Counted from the stretch's first letter, positions 24,580 to 37,240 are shown. The stretch: DNA of 64,000 nucleotides from Urechis unicinctus (GCA_034190875.2 CM067343.1:22309076-22373075), one strand, 5' to 3'. Numbers and translations are program-made. The notes: a model not told the origin generated them from the sequence alone.

Positions 24580-25570
24580 TGGTTAAGGGGTCATGTCAAA
24601 ACATCGGCTAAGGGGTCATATCAAAACATCTAAGGGGCTGCAGCTTATGACATCTATCGAAAAATAGTGCGCGTTACCAACTCCCCTCGCTGACATCTAT
24701 CGTAAACGTGTGCTGCGCATAGGGTTTCTTAACAAGGCGCAATCACAGACCCGATTGCTTGCCATTGGAAGACTTGCCGATGGCGTTCCTGCCGAATCTA
24801 GTTATGTCTTCCAACGATAGATAGTTAGTATTTTTTTTTTTTTTTTTTTTTTTTTTTCTCCAGCCAAGGTTTTACGGGCTTTTCTCCGGAACGGTTAAAC
24901 ATATCAACATGAAATTTTGGGGAATGATAGATCAAGTTGAGACACAACTGGCGATCTAATTTGACGCGCATGCGCAGTGTTGGAGGCTTATGGGATGGAT
25001 TTTTCGTCGATTTTTTCCCCCATTTTCTGTAACTATCTCCTCCATAACTACTGCGGTTACGAACATATGAATTATATGGTTGTAACAAGCAATTATCGTA
25101 GCATGGAATAGGCGAAAAAAAATACTTATTTTCACCTTTTGTACTTTGTATAATGACATGTATTTTAGGGTACCTATCGCGATTTTTGCTACGAGTTCTC
25201 TCCTCGCGGATATCTCTGAAACGGCTGTATTTACGGACATGAAATTTTGTCAGTATTTAGAACTTGGCCTCGTGATAATGATTGTAACAGTATTTTTAGC
25301 ATTCACAGTAACAAAAAACAGCAAAAAGGACGATTAGTTTCAAGGTTTTCTACTGCAGCAGCTTAGCGGCAGGCTAACAGCAGTTCGTGTTTAAGTAGGC
25401 CAAATCTTACGTAATCGACCAAAGGCCTTGGCTGGGTTTGCATTGACTTGGGTAGGGGGTCATGTCAAAACAGGCCAAACCTTACGTAATCAATCAGCGG
25501 CAGCATTCATCGCTTTCGCGGTGTATTGACTTGGTTTAGGGGTCATGTCAAAACATCTAAGCGGCAGCAG
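24580..25570. repeat. Interspersed short motifs around the retroposon
   Basis: The motif 'ggggtcatgtcaaaacatc' or close variants occurs near 24,588, 24,612, 25,459 and 25,540. The motif 'cttacgtaatcgacca' recurs near 24,259, 25,408 and 25,480. They flank the retroposon copy at 24.8-25.35 kb and suggest rearranged copies of one older element. Confidence 0.5.
24832..25353 (-). repeat. Dispersed poly(A)-type retroposon, copy 2
   Basis: An uninterrupted T-run at 24,831-24,857 leads into about 490 bp that match 1550-1966. Read on the minus strand, this is a retroposon body followed by a poly(A) tail. The better preserved tail makes this copy likely younger than the one at 1.5 kb. Confidence 0.65.
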
Positions 25571-25639
25571 CTTGTGATCTTATAATAGTGCGCGTTACCA
25601 GCTATTATCGGTCCGTGTATATACTGTCTTTATGTCTCA

Positions 25640-25826
25640 GCGACAGTGTGCACTGGATGTCCCGGTGCAATCAAAGCGGGTATATACACGCAAACACGCA
25701 TACACGCACATATATATATATGTATACACACGGTTTCCGATGCCAAGCTTCCGAGCGCCGAGCAGCTATCTATAAATAGCATATATATGTGAATATTTAT
25801 AAGTGTGTGTGTTTATATACGTATAT

Positions 25827-25863
<37 letters not shown>

Positions 25864-25865
25864 TT
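25640..25865. repeat. Repeat pair, right copy, plus (TA)n
   Basis: Right copy of the 23,195-23,405 repeat, ending in a (TA)n tract at 25,820-25,862. Confidence 0.75.
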
Positions 25866-26210
25866 TTTACGATCGGACTATAATTAGTAAATTTATTCCG
25901 AAATTTAAAAGTTTTGATATTTAGGCTACCAGAAATTTTCGACCTGCTAGTATTTTTTTTTTAACGATGTATTATTTACAATTACATATATCAAGAAAAA
26001 GTTAACAATTACATTTCACTTTAAGAATATGTAAACTGTTTTAAAATCGAATTCTAAAGAATGGAGGTATTAAGCATTGAACTGTTTTTGAACCGGAAAT
26101 GACGTCATCGACATCCATGAAACCTACGAATCCGACTTAAGATGTCAAGGAGAACACGTGACCCAAATTCTATTTCCATCGGACATGCATTAACGGTTTT
26201 ATTGGTGTTC

Positions 26211-26322
<112 letters not shown>

Positions 26323-26448
26323 CAATCAAAACTATGTAAAAGAATACAACCTGACTTCTGAATAGCTCAAGGTAGACAATATATGGCCATTTAAACCAAC
26401 ATAAAAAATTAAGATGTAGACATAAGGAATATGTATACAAACTGATGG

Positions 26449-27333
26449 CCCTACTCACGCCGAGTTAAAGCAAGCCAGGTTGTTACAAAATGATCCCTGT
26501 ATTCGTTTGTATTAAGGTGTGCTCCCTGTGTTATTGAAACTAGGCCGGGGCTTCGGGACTTGACCTCCATTTATCTTAGTCATTCTATTACAGGTACAAT
26601 CTGGCCCAGCTTTGAAACTCGAACTACAATCAATACAATCTTTTGTTACAGTAAGAGACATGGAAGCTAACACAAAAACACATGGCACATAAAATGATAT
26701 TGTAAAATGTGAAGAATGATTGAACAGTCAGGGACTACACAACAAATGCGGATGCACCCTCAATGAGTTGTCACACGGTTAGAACTATATTACATTCCTC
26801 ATGGAGGGTTATCTCAACTGAAAGCGAATTCGCCAAGTTAAAAATCTCACCTCCCTTTCCATGATTCAAGACCAGTTTGGTACAACAGAGGACTATTAAA
26901 GTGATGACGTTGAATGGATGGCATGACCAGCCCGAATCAGAGCTGATCAATGCGAAAATGAAACCAGCGCTCCACGTATGACGCACTTTTCCATATATTC
27001 CGCTTTAATTTTCCACCTGTGCAATATCATGCGTGAAATCCACTGATCTAAAAATAACTTCGTGACCGGCTGACTTTGCTAGAGTGTAACTTCAAGTGGC
27101 TTGTGTAGAAATGCGCTCACTGCGAACACATTTATCGAAACGTCAATTGTAATACAAACCGCGTAAAAATAGGAAATCTCCAGCTAACCCGGAGTATCAA
27201 TAATAAAGAGCTTGACTGGTTTGGATGTTGTTTGTCTGCCATTCTGTCTTAGTACCAATGGACAGCTAGACAAGTTAAGGTGAAGCAAGGGGAATTCTAT
27301 TGTAATATTTGCTATTATGAATAAATAATGTAA
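26449..27333. repeat. Dispersed 0.86-kb repeat family, copy 2
   Basis: Full-length counterpart of 3290-4150 in the same orientation. It includes the segment 'gagcttgact' to 'gaataaataatgta' at its right end. The open frame of copy 1 is interrupted here. Confidence 0.8.
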
Positions 27334-27653
27334 CTGTTTAAACTTCTTAATTTAATGTCTACTAGGCCTGCTGAAGCCGCGATACATAAAACACAACTCA
27401 AAGGTGGTTACTTGCTAACTGCCATTCGTTTTAATTGTGTCAAAACAGCATTGCCGTCAACTGGCACCTTCATACGTCGCAAAACAAATGACGTCACACA
27501 TATAAATACATAACACTTAATGATTTGGATGCCTTGTTCACACAAAGTAATCGATGCTCCCTTTCTCATCCAACTCTCCCGCTCTCGGTGGTAGTAATTA
27601 AAACACGAACGTGCTCGTCTGATGTCTTCGATCTAAACTGAGGTATTCAACAA

Positions 27654-27785
27654 ATCATCGTGTTCAATGTTTTATCAATTGAATTGATCATCGTGTTCAA
27701 TGTTTTATCAATTGAATTGATCATCATGTTCAATGTTTTATCAATTGAATTGATCATCGTGTTCGAGGTTTTATTTCAATTGTTC
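27654..27785. repeat. 33-bp tandem repeat, about 4 copies
   Basis: Unit 'atcatcgtgttcaatg' plus 'ttttatcaattgaattg', starting at 27,654, 27,687, 27,720 and 27,753 with one or two substitutions. The fourth unit is degenerate. Confidence 0.9.
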
Positions 27786-28340
27786 TAGTGGCCTTTAATT
27801 GAAAATAAATTTAAATGGACAAAACTTATTTTTCATTATTGGTTTAATGTCATACACTTTTCGTCCCAATTCCTCCATATGATTAAATATATTATGAAAT
27901 ATCCTATCAAATTAATCGTATGCCATAGGTCACTTTAAGAAAAAAGAATATTGGATGCAGTTGTTCCTTACCGCTACATCTTAAATACATATTTAACTAG
28001 GTCAAGCTTTGTCCTCGTCTAATGTAAAATTGAAAATCGGGTTTCCCCTTTTTTCCCCAAATAGTCATGATTAATTTCATACTAGGTTTAATAGTGCATG
28101 ACTTTGCCTCATTTCAGTATTCAATTCGAAGACCTTGGCATTGAAACACTTCAAGACTCGGACAAAATTATGACTAATTTTGTTTCATCAAATCCAGTTG
28201 GCCCACCAATCGCTGGTAGTGAACATTTTACTCCCAAGGCACATCATCAGAACAAACATTGTCAGGAAATCATTATTTGAGCCGTACGTGTTCCATAACT
28301 TTCACCACTAAGACAGCTAAACGGCGTCCCAAAAATCACA
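27786..28340. other. No gene seen
   Basis: AT-rich sequence. A 60-codon open frame at 28,098-28,280 has no recognisable motif. Confidence 0.4.
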
Positions 28341-28344
28341 ACGG

Positions 28345-28770
28345 GACCATGATTAAATGAGGTTCATGCTACCGTCATTTCTATGACAACTTTGATCTGA
28401 GGCGACACATAAAGACAGTGCATCAGGGCATAATGCTTTCATTTCCATTGCAAAAAGATCTACTCAACCAAGACTGCCCTATAGAGATACATTGAATCTC
28501 ACACAGGAAAGTTCAAATACCAGCGTGAGATATCTGGCTGCGGATTATCATACTTGCACAAGTTTTCAGGACATTTGAATATTCACCATGGATTGGAAAA
28601 AATGCGATAAATGCCAGGCATCTTGATTTCCATGTAACCATTTGTGGCAAACACACTACCATCGGATGTAAGTTTTGCAATGAAAAAATATCTGAGACTG
28701 GAAATATCTAGTAGACAATATGTACATCCCTACATCACATGGAAGTACCAGCGTTCCCATATATTGTAGC
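28345..28770 (+). pseudogene. Decayed C2H2 zinc-finger gene fragment
   Basis: Several zinc-finger-like pieces appear in shifting frames: YDNFDLRRHIKTVH (the F-x5-L-x2-H-x4-H half of a finger), then SYLHKFSGHLNIHHG (again a Leu-x2-His helix), then CKFCNEK with a CxxC knuckle. Key cysteines are missing in the first pieces and stops intervene. This resembles an intronless or processed relic of a multi-finger DNA-binding protein. The parent gene cannot be named. Confidence 0.45.
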
Positions 28771-29449
28771 ACCAGTCAATCTCTAAATGACTTTGTAATT
28801 TTATTATTTATCCTTTTCATAGTTCTTGAAATATGAACCCCCAGACGTGATAGGAATGCTACAGAGAAAAGGAGCCAATGAAGACTTATCAACGATGTGA
28901 CGTCACACTTTGCAGACCGGGCGTATAAATTTGGTAGCAGTATTTAGTTATCATTATCAAGCAGGAGATGAGTTTCAATCACCATCCCACGTTGTAGATA
29001 ATGTAGCTCCATTGTTCGTTCTCTAGGATAAAAGTAGCCCGACGACTAATATAGGCGGTGTTTACAAGATGTCAATACAGTATGATTCATTAGGGAAAGG
29101 TACAAGTGCTTATTCAAACAGCGCATTTTGTGTTACGACCCATCCTCCTAAATGAGCCGCCACTGACGCCCTGTCATAGCCCACATCCACCCTCGACCTA
29201 AAGTAGTCTGGTATATCACGTAATATCATCAGATGTAACACAGCAGAACAATGTTTCAATATTCGAGGCTGTTAATGCATAATTAAGATACATTCTTATA
29301 TAAATGATGTATAAATGACCAAGGTCTTAGTATACATTATTGAATTAGTGGATGGTGCAGCATATTTCTTCTCAGAATGTCATACCCACCGAGGACATCG
29401 TGGTATAGTCGCCATACTCATAAGTTAAGCTTTACGCGAATACACTCGA

Positions 29450-29560
29450 ACTTTACTCAAAATACCCCTCGCCACAACAATATAATGACATTGACCTATT
29501 TAACGGGTGCCTTTGACACCACAAATCACTGTGTGCTTTGTTTTCGAAGTCATGGCCCAA
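29450..29560 (+). pseudogene. Possible LINE reverse-transcriptase scrap
   Basis: The reading TYLTGAFDTTNHCVL resembles the conserved 'L.DLS.AFDT..H..L' segment of non-LTR reverse transcriptases (catalytic Asp motif region). Only about 30 codons are recognisable, so this is tentative. Confidence 0.3.
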
Positions 29561-29946
29561 TATTTCTTCGCTGATCTTAGCCCCGGTCGGACGGTAATAT
29601 AAATATATACGTCTTCTCAGACGTCCTCTGGGGCTACGCCGAACTCAGGCGCTAAGGCGTGCGAAACATATGCTCCGCGCTAAGCAGCTAAGCAGGACTT
29701 CGGTCAGCAATTTTTCGAGCAAGAAATGATGCACGGCCTGCAGCAGTAGGCGGAAACGCTCCTCCATATTATGGTATAAGGCTGCCAAAGGTTATTGACG
29801 TAAGCCGACGTGGCCTTCACCTTCACCAAAATATAAACACAAATTCACATCTGTGAACTGCTGTGTGAACAGCGCAGTATCTTCCAAGGTCTCGTAACAC
29901 ATCGACGTAACGCTGTCAACTGACACGACCTTCAATATTGCAAAGA

Positions 29947-32900
29947 ATGGACATCCACGAGTTATTTCTGGCCTGTCGGCGAGGTGATATAGACCATGTA
30001 AGGTAAGAAAATAAGCAGATTAAGCTTCCACATTTCAACTAGCTCCGGTCATAACGGTAACATGAATTTATACCTACTCGGACGTCTTGTAGGGCTACAT
30101 TTCAACCATCATTACCATGTAAATTGTAATGCACTGACGCATGTTTACAGGTTTATTATCAAATCTTCACTACTGATATTAAATTATCTCAACTGACTAT
30201 AGCCCTAGGTAGGCAAAGAAACTCCGCCTCTGACAGCGCCGCGCTATTTACCACTTTCGATCTCTCATATCCGCGCTGTAAGTTGGCATCAGATCATCAA
30301 AACACCAGGGGCGAGTGCCTTTGCACCCGGGGGGGCACTTGGCCTTATTCTGGATAGGGGTGTGCCGCGGGACCTCAAAAACCTGTACCCGTCGTACAAG
30401 GTCAAAATGGCCAAAAAGCATACCCCGTCGTACAAGGTATTATGCAAATGTATAACCCGTTGTACACATTGAACCTGAAAAACATACCCCGTCGTACAAG
30501 TATGAGGCACAAAAACCCGTCGTACAAGTCGAGAGGCCCAAAAAACATCCCCTGTCGCGCGGCACATATATACTACCTCTATACTCTTAAGTGCCCCCCC
30601 CCCCCCCGGGGCCTTGCCTAAGCCGTAGGTGGATATATCATTTCATCTGTTCGTTATAACCAGATAACATCTACATAGAGGTCCTGTATTGGGCGAAACT
30701 GACTTCAATATCATGGACAAAATGGTTGTCTCATCGGATCCAACTAAAAACCAATGTTGTACCCCCTCCACCCACCAATCAGCAATTTTTCAGTCTGCTC
30801 TTATGCATGCATCTGAGGTCTGAGCTGATGCTATACCTCTACCAACCTAAAATAAATAAGATTAAGAAGCAAGCTATCAATATCAGAATTATCACAGGTC
30901 TCAGTTACTAGGTCCAGACTAGGCCGGTGCTGTCAGTTCAAAATGATGTCCAGGATAATGGTGGCCTCACTCGTGGGCAATAAACCCCCTGAACCATTGG
31001 ACATTTTGTGCAGGGTTAAGATTTAGAGAAAAAACCCTTTATTGCCCAAGAACAAAAGCGTACCTTTAATTTAGAGAAATAGTGTTAAGGTGGTTATGTG
31101 ATTGGTGACAATGTAGACATCCTGTTTAGCTTTGTGTGGACATCTTCTAAATGCTGCATTTGATAATTGGTCCCCATGACATTGACATCAAAGAAGATTG
31201 CTTTGAACACTACAAGTAAGCTGTTTTGTCGGCGGTCAACAACCCCGTCTATCACTATCAGGAGTGTCGATGCTTCAGTGTCTATGTTGATAATTGACAG
31301 AGGGCTTGATGATCAGAGCATCATGCTATTATTGAAACATGACGGATTAGCTGTAATAAGGTACCATAGGTTAACCCTTAGCTTGTTGCAAACCTGTCCC
31401 TCAAACAGAATATCAAGAGTTTAAAGCAGTCAGGCCCCCTGGGCCATGGGATGATCTGTTAAGGTAAGTATAGGGTTAAACAGGATATCCGACCGTTCTT
31501 GTCTGCGCACAATGCTAACCTTATGAAGCTGACTTGATCAATTGCTCAATTGATTTTCTGCTGTTACATGTCTGCATTGGTCATTTGTCTCAGGTACTTG
31601 GTGGAGAAGAAGGATATTGAACTCAACATGCGGGATAAATGGGACAGCTCTCCTTTGTAAGTTACCTTTTTGCTGCATTCTTGTTCTCATAATAAATGCT
31701 TGATCGGCAATGAGGATTCAGTGAACATGAGCTCATAATTTGCTTCTTTATTTCCAGATACTATGCTTGTTTGTGTGGTCACACTGAAGTGGTGCAGTAT
31801 TTGATGGAAAATGGTAATCTACACCACAGATATTGCACTAAATGTAGCATTTCCTTCAGTTCTGGAGCGTTTGTATAGCTCCGGTGCGACTGTGATATTG
31901 GTATTGCTTTTACCAACAACACAGATTTCCTGCAGTGCATATGTAATATTTACCTCATGTTTGTGGTAAATGTTGACATAAGTATGGGCACCAGTGAATA
32001 TAAACACCCACACTTGTGCCAATTTACCTTTTGATCACCTCAATCTTGATTCTCAATGCTTGTACAATGACGTGATCGCTAACTTGTAATCGTCTGCTTT
32101 GAGTATTGTATGGCTAATATTTGCAGGAGCCCGATGTGAAGCAAACACTTTTGATGGCGAGCGATGTCTGTACGGAGCGCTGAGCAAGGACATTCGGGAT
32201 CTCCTGAAGAATTACAAAGCTGTCACTTCTAGTACGATGAGAAGAGATGTGTACCATGAGTTCCTGAGAAGGTGAGGGTGAAGATTATCAATTATCTCAT
32301 ATCACTGGTTAGGCATATGGCTCATGTTGGAGGCTTCAAATATGTAATCCCTATCAGAACTGCTTATCGGTGATGTACACACCAGAGAGTGGTTCTATAG
32401 TATGGCCACACACGGAAATATAACTCGTAACTGTAATATAAAGGAAGGTCCAAATGGCTGTGACATGGGTGGAATTGGCAGCCTTAAATGAGAGCTAATA
32501 TGAAATATAATTTCCCAGAATCCTCGGTAGTCCGTGTCATTTTCCCACTCCTCTACCTCAGCATAGCAGATGGTAGATTGTGCCATATAACGTACTTTCT
32601 CACACACAGCTAACAATAGCGAAATGGAATATGAATGGTATTATAAGATTGTATGTCCCTAGCTAATGAAAAGAAACTTTGTAAATAACACTTGCACGGC
32701 CTGTTTTGTAGGCAATATCTATACAATATCAAGTCCAGCATGGAGTTGCAGCTCTGTGTGTCTGACCACTCAACTCTTGTATATTCAACATTACTAGATT
32801 CATTTACACAGCTGATTCATTGCATTTGTATGGTACTAATGTCAACTATCTTTGCCAGTACATGTTCCTTTGAGCTTGCATTGTTTAAAACAATGATGAA

Positions 32901-35900
32901 CTTGTTTGGAAAAGGAGGCAATTGTGAAATGGTTGGGTGTTTTTATAAGAAGAATGCTGCGATAGATGGAAATATTACAGGTGCAATTCCTCCCAGTGTT
33001 AATGTAGCATTACCACCGTCAGGTTATAATCGCCCTCCTCATATCAATACTGATATATCAACAGTGCTGTTGTATAGATCAAAGAATGGCATAGCTTTAT
33101 GTAAGCAAGGTATGACATTAATTCAATGTACCATGGAATTGATCTTTTTGAAATATGTCCAAGAAGAGTTTACATATATTTACGATGTCTTTGTTCCATC
33201 AGGTTGTCTGAGCGCGGTGAGTTTGCGGACATCACCTTTATCGTCCATGGCGAACACTTTCCAGGACACAGGAGCATTCTAACGGCACGGTCCGAGTATT
33301 TCGCCCGACTACTGCGGTCAAAATGGAGCAACAAACGGACTGTCACTCTCACAAATAAATTGGTAACGTGCCAATATTGAATTTGGTCTTGAGCTTCGCT
33401 ATCGATTCTGTAGAAGACGCACCAGACCAAACGTGGGGATGCCCAAAATATATTGATGTGCATGCTGTTGCTGTGCTGTGTATAGCTGAGGCCAGCAGCT
33501 TTCCGTGCTATACTTCAGTACCTGTACACTGGCAGTATGGTGGTGCATGTAGATCAGATACACGATGTACTCCGGCTAGCCAAGTTCTGCAACTTGTCAC
33601 AGCTCATGCATCAACTTCAGGAACGAATCAAGAGGGTGGCCTCATTTGGTAATGGTGGCTGATTTATAATGAACCCTCAGTGATGAAACAAGGCAATTCG
33701 TCATCGTCATTTGTAATCATCACGAGATCTGTATTGCGGTTTTAATCAGGGTAACAGCCGCTGTATATTTGTGATCAAACATGGCAATTTGTCATCGTCT
33801 TTGTAATCATCACGAGATCTATATCGCTATTTCAATCAGGGTAACAGCCACTATGTGTTTGTGATCAAACATAGCTATCTGTCATCGTCATTTGTAATCA
33901 TCACGAGATCTATATTGCTATTTCAGTCAGGGTAACAGCTGCTGTATGTTTGTGATCAAACAAGGCAATTTGTCATCGTCATTTGTAATCGTCACGAGAT
34001 CTATATTGCTGTTTTAATCAGGGTAACAGCCGCTGTATGTTTGTGATCAAACATGGCAATTAATCATCGTCATTTTTAATCATCACGAGATCTATATCAC
34101 TATTTCAATCAGGGTAACAGCCGTCTTTGTAATCATCACGAGATATATATCGTTATTTCAATCAGGGTAACAGCCGCTGTATGTTTGGGATCAAACATGG
34201 CAATTTGTCATCATCTTTGTAATCATCACGAGATCTATATCGCTATTTCAATCAGGGTAACAGCCACTGTATGTTTGTGATCAAACATAGCTATTTGTCA
34301 TCGTCATTTGTAATCATCACGAGATCTATATTGCTATTTTAATCCGGGTAACAGCCAATGTATGTTTGTCTGAAACCAGAATCTACAAAGCCAGGTGTCA
34401 ATGTGACTATGGTGGGCTTGGAACATGATCTGGGTGACAACTCACTGAACGAAGACCTGGGTTCGCTGGCTTCGCGGGCGTTGCCTGCCGGATACTGTGG
34501 ACTGGTAGGCATCTTAGCCATCGTAGACTGATATCAAGGTTTTAAGACAGGGTATGACTTTTGTAGCCATCAGAATTTGCGGCAAGCTTCACCTGTTAGT
34601 CCTTCCTTCAAATTGTACTCAATAGATGTTGTGTTGATATAAATTTCCCTCTGCTTTATGAATCAGTCTGGTGAAGGCTTATTTGATCATGGACTTACAG
34701 ACACGTTGCTGGGTGATAAAGCATTGTGTTCATTGTGACAGGAAAGCATTGACTTACCGTTTCCTCCAGAGGAGATTGATACTTTTGCTGATGTCATTTT
34801 TGCGGTAGAAGGACATCATTTCAAATGCCACAAGGTGAACGTACTCTGACTTTAAGATAATGGTTTAAATGTGATTTGTCTTTAAATTCAACCTTTCTTT
34901 AAACTGAGGCTGTCATTTATAAATAACCATTCTGTATTATGATAACCAATCTTGAGGAGAATGATGTTATCGGGACTTATTTACATCAGCAGAAGTTAGT
35001 GACTGATGTTGTCTGGGTGTTTTATGTCGGTGTAGATGTTTTTCTGCCTGAGGAGTGACTACTTTAAGGCGCTGTTGGAGGATCACTTTGGGGAAAACAC
35101 CATGGATGATCACGACCTTCCCATTGTTCACCTTCATGACATCACGGCGGCCATATTCATTCATGTCATGAATTACATCTACCAGGACTACTGTGAAGTG
35201 AGTATTTAATAGTACCAGTGTATTCAACTCCCCTGTTGGCAAGCTATATAATCAATATTCAGTGTCTATCTATCATTTAAATGAACGTAACCGTTGAATG
35301 TGGCCTGCAGCTGAGCAGTCAGACTGTTTTCGACACCCTGTACGCTGCTGAGCTTTATCTTCTCCACGGCTTGAAGCGCCACTGTGCTGCCACCATAGCT
35401 CAGCTGCTGGATGTGGACAATGTGGTGATGGTGCTACGGACATGTCGCATGTTCAACCTGTCGCGACTGGAGGACCAGTGTGCAGAGTTCATCGCAGATA
35501 ATGTGGACAAAGTGAGTTGTTGTAAGCATGCAAGTGTAGAGAAGTGTGGTAAGAATTTGTTTCCTGGGCCATGTTAAAGTGTTTGTGGGTCGGTATTGTG
35601 TACACTATTTGTTTATGTTCCATGATTTGGTTGTAACCCCCCCCCCCCCCCCCCCCCCATTTTGGTAAAACACATGGGAAATTACCCCGCCATCAAGACT
35701 ACATACTGCAAGTAAATACAAGGTCGGCAGCATGACTTAGTACGTTCCAAAATCAGCTAAATCTATGGGGCTATCATTGCTGCACCTACTTCAATGTTTA
35801 TTTGGTGAATACAAGGAGATCTCTCTATAAGTGAGCAACTCAGCACTCCGCACCCCCAGTCCACTGACCCGTCATATGTATGAGAGCGGTGGGTCCTATC

Positions 35901-36489
35901 AAGTGTCAACTTCACCTCTGACGAAGTCTGGTCTATTCCGGGGTAACACAATCCAGGACAATGTAACTTGCATATACAGCACATTAAAGAAGTGGAATGG
36001 TGAGAGGGATTGGAGGGGATGTGGTGGGGGTTGGGGGGGGGAGAGAGATGGGCCAGGTAGCTGTGTTGCGGAAGCTGTATCTCAACGCTGGTATTGATGG
36101 GAATCTATTTTTACATTCATATTCTGGACGTGATCTCCTAACTGGGTTCAGAGATCACATCCCCTTCTCGTCCGACATTGTGTGACCGAGCAAATACAGT
36201 AATCTTTATTTTGCCATTAAGTATGTATACAATTTTGTATGGTGTAATAGGTAATAACTCCTCCTATTGTGTGGCCCTTCAGGTAATACAAGAAGAGGAG
36301 TTTGCATCGTTTGTGCGTGAGGATGCCGCGGACGTTCACGGCAGGGAGGAAGCAGACACCCTACCCATCATAGATGATGTCCGCTTCCACATAACCAACT
36401 GTGTACAGACCTACAGTGACATGTACGAAGCCGATGAAAAGCTCGCTTTGATCGACCGATTCCTCGAAAACCTGGGTCTTGAAGGCTGA
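29947..36489 (+). CDS. ABTB1: Ankyrin repeat and BTB/POZ domain-containing protein 1, 11 exons
   Basis: Exons: 29947-30002, 31594-31656, 31758-31813, 32127-32271, 33203-33362, 33486-33648, 34380-34504, 34742-34834, 35036-35197, 35311-35511, 36283-36489. All junctions are GT/AG, phases match, and the sum is 1431 nt or 476 aa (human ABTB1 is 478 aa by memory). The N-terminus MDIHELFLACRRGDIDHVR and the following LVEKKDIELNMRDKWDSSPLYYACLCGH (read as two pieces here) form the ankyrin repeats (exons 1-4). Exons 5-6 encode the first BTB (GEFADITFIVHGEHFPGHR, LQYLYTG). Exons 8-10 encode the second (FADVIFAVEGHHFKCHK, FFCLRSDYFKALLEDHF, LYLLHGLKRHCA). Exon 11 has DDVRFHITNCVQTYS. The family is a cytoplasmic BTB adaptor linked to CUL3 ligases, eEF1A binding and PTEN signalling. 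The frame is intact. Confidence 0.95.
30205..30326. repeat. Small dispersed element, long version
   Basis: Shares 'aaagaaactccgcct' and 'ccaggggcgagtgcct' with the 74-bp insertion at 42,732-42,805, but with about 50 extra internal bases. It lies in ABTB1 intron 1, directly before a GC-rich foldback element. Confidence 0.55.
30327..30613. mobile_element. Foldback/MITE-like element with GC-rich ends
   Basis: Starts CCCGGGGGGGCACTT and ends AAGTG followed by a C-run and GGGG, so the termini are inverted repeats, with the subterminal GTGTGCCGCG/CGCGGCAC pair also inverted. The interior holds 4-5 copies of 'aaccccgtcgtacaag'-type units (for example 'cataccccgtcgtacaagg'). No open frame encodes a transposase, so it is non-autonomous. 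It lies in ABTB1 intron 1. No clean target duplication was seen. Confidence 0.6.
33690..34370. repeat. 90-bp minisatellite in ABTB1 intron 6
   Basis: About eight units of roughly 90 bp (landmark 'atcatcacgagatctatat', then 'gggtaacagccgctgtatg'). Unit starts judged by 'cacgagat' lie near 33,721, 33,811, 33,902, 33,992, 34,084, 34,137 (shortened), 34,228 and 34,318. The array ends within 10-15 bases of the exon 7 acceptor at 34,379/34,380. Confidence 0.9.
35637..35659. repeat. Poly(C) run in ABTB1 intron 10
   Basis: A homopolymer of more than 20 C, likely length-variable and error-prone in assembly. Confidence 0.9.
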
Positions 36490-36660
36490 AATCTAACACT
36501 TGCAGTTTCCTGTGCAATACAGCAGATGATATGACGGACAATTACTTGATTTTCTCTTATATTTTAAGAGATTGATGGTATAACTAGTTATGGATCTTGT
36601 CAATGACACTTAGATACTAATGGAATTCATGATATTGATATTACTGTCATGACTTAGCCC
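36490..36660 (+). other. Probable ABTB1 3' untranslated region
   Basis: AT-rich sequence directly after the ABTB1 stop. I did not see a clear AATAAA signal before the MITE. Confidence 0.35.
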
Positions 36661-36667
36661 GGCTTAA

Positions 36668-37236
36668 AGAGACTGTTCAGCCCCATATAAGGCAATCGGG
36701 GATCGTTTCGTTATTACATTATAACATTTAATGCAGACGTAAGTAATGCCATCTTCTAATTTTTGCCGCAAAGTTTACATGAGGGAAAATCTTGATAAGT
36801 TTTTAACATTATTATTTGACTGGAAATATTCATGATCTACTGTGGAAATCTGTTTTATTCAATTATGTCGTTCCATTGGTAACGGTGCCTCCCTAAAACC
36901 ATGAACCACATGAATAGTAGCTGTAAATCATAACGCGCTCTGAATTTACCTCACTATCGATGTGTATTCTTCCGCTTTGTTTACATAATGTAGATTTCAT
37001 CTAATCTTCACTCATTCAAGTTGTGGGCATCTTTGCGCACACATTAGACCGACAAGCAGGCAGGGTAATGTCCGACAACATAAATGACGACAGCCGAAGT
37101 AAGGAACTATTTTCTGAGACCACAGCGCCGCGTAGCGACTGAAAGTCTGAAAACTTAACACTTTTGGTTTCCAAGGTGCGGTTTCCAAGCAGCTTGCTAG
37201 GCAACCTCGTTCCAAACAAGGGGCTGAACAGTCTCT
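36668..37236. mobile_element. TTAA-flanked MITE, 569 bp
   Basis: The termini are perfect 17-bp inverted repeats AGAGACTGTTCAGCCCC, bounded by TTAA on both sides (36,664-36,667 and 37,237-37,240). TTAA duplication is the hallmark of piggyBac and Kolobok elements. There is no transposase frame, so it is non-autonomous. It lies in the intergenic space between the convergent 3' ends of ABTB1 and TEX264. Confidence 0.85.
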
Positions 37237-37240
37237 TTAA

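Noticed and set aside
32692..33282. 196-codon plus-strand frame before ABTB1 exon 5
   Set aside because: It lies in intron 4, runs into exon 5 in the wrong frame, and has no counterpart in ABTB1 proteins.
33690..34370. CRISPR-like regular array
   Set aside because: Repeats are contiguous 90-bp minisatellite units without unique spacers, in an animal intron.
34339..34376. Exon 7 of ABTB1 starting at the 'gggtaacag' site in the last repeat unit
   Set aside because: That acceptor puts the exon out of frame; the 'accag' site at 34,379 gives the right phase and keeps similarity to ABTB1.
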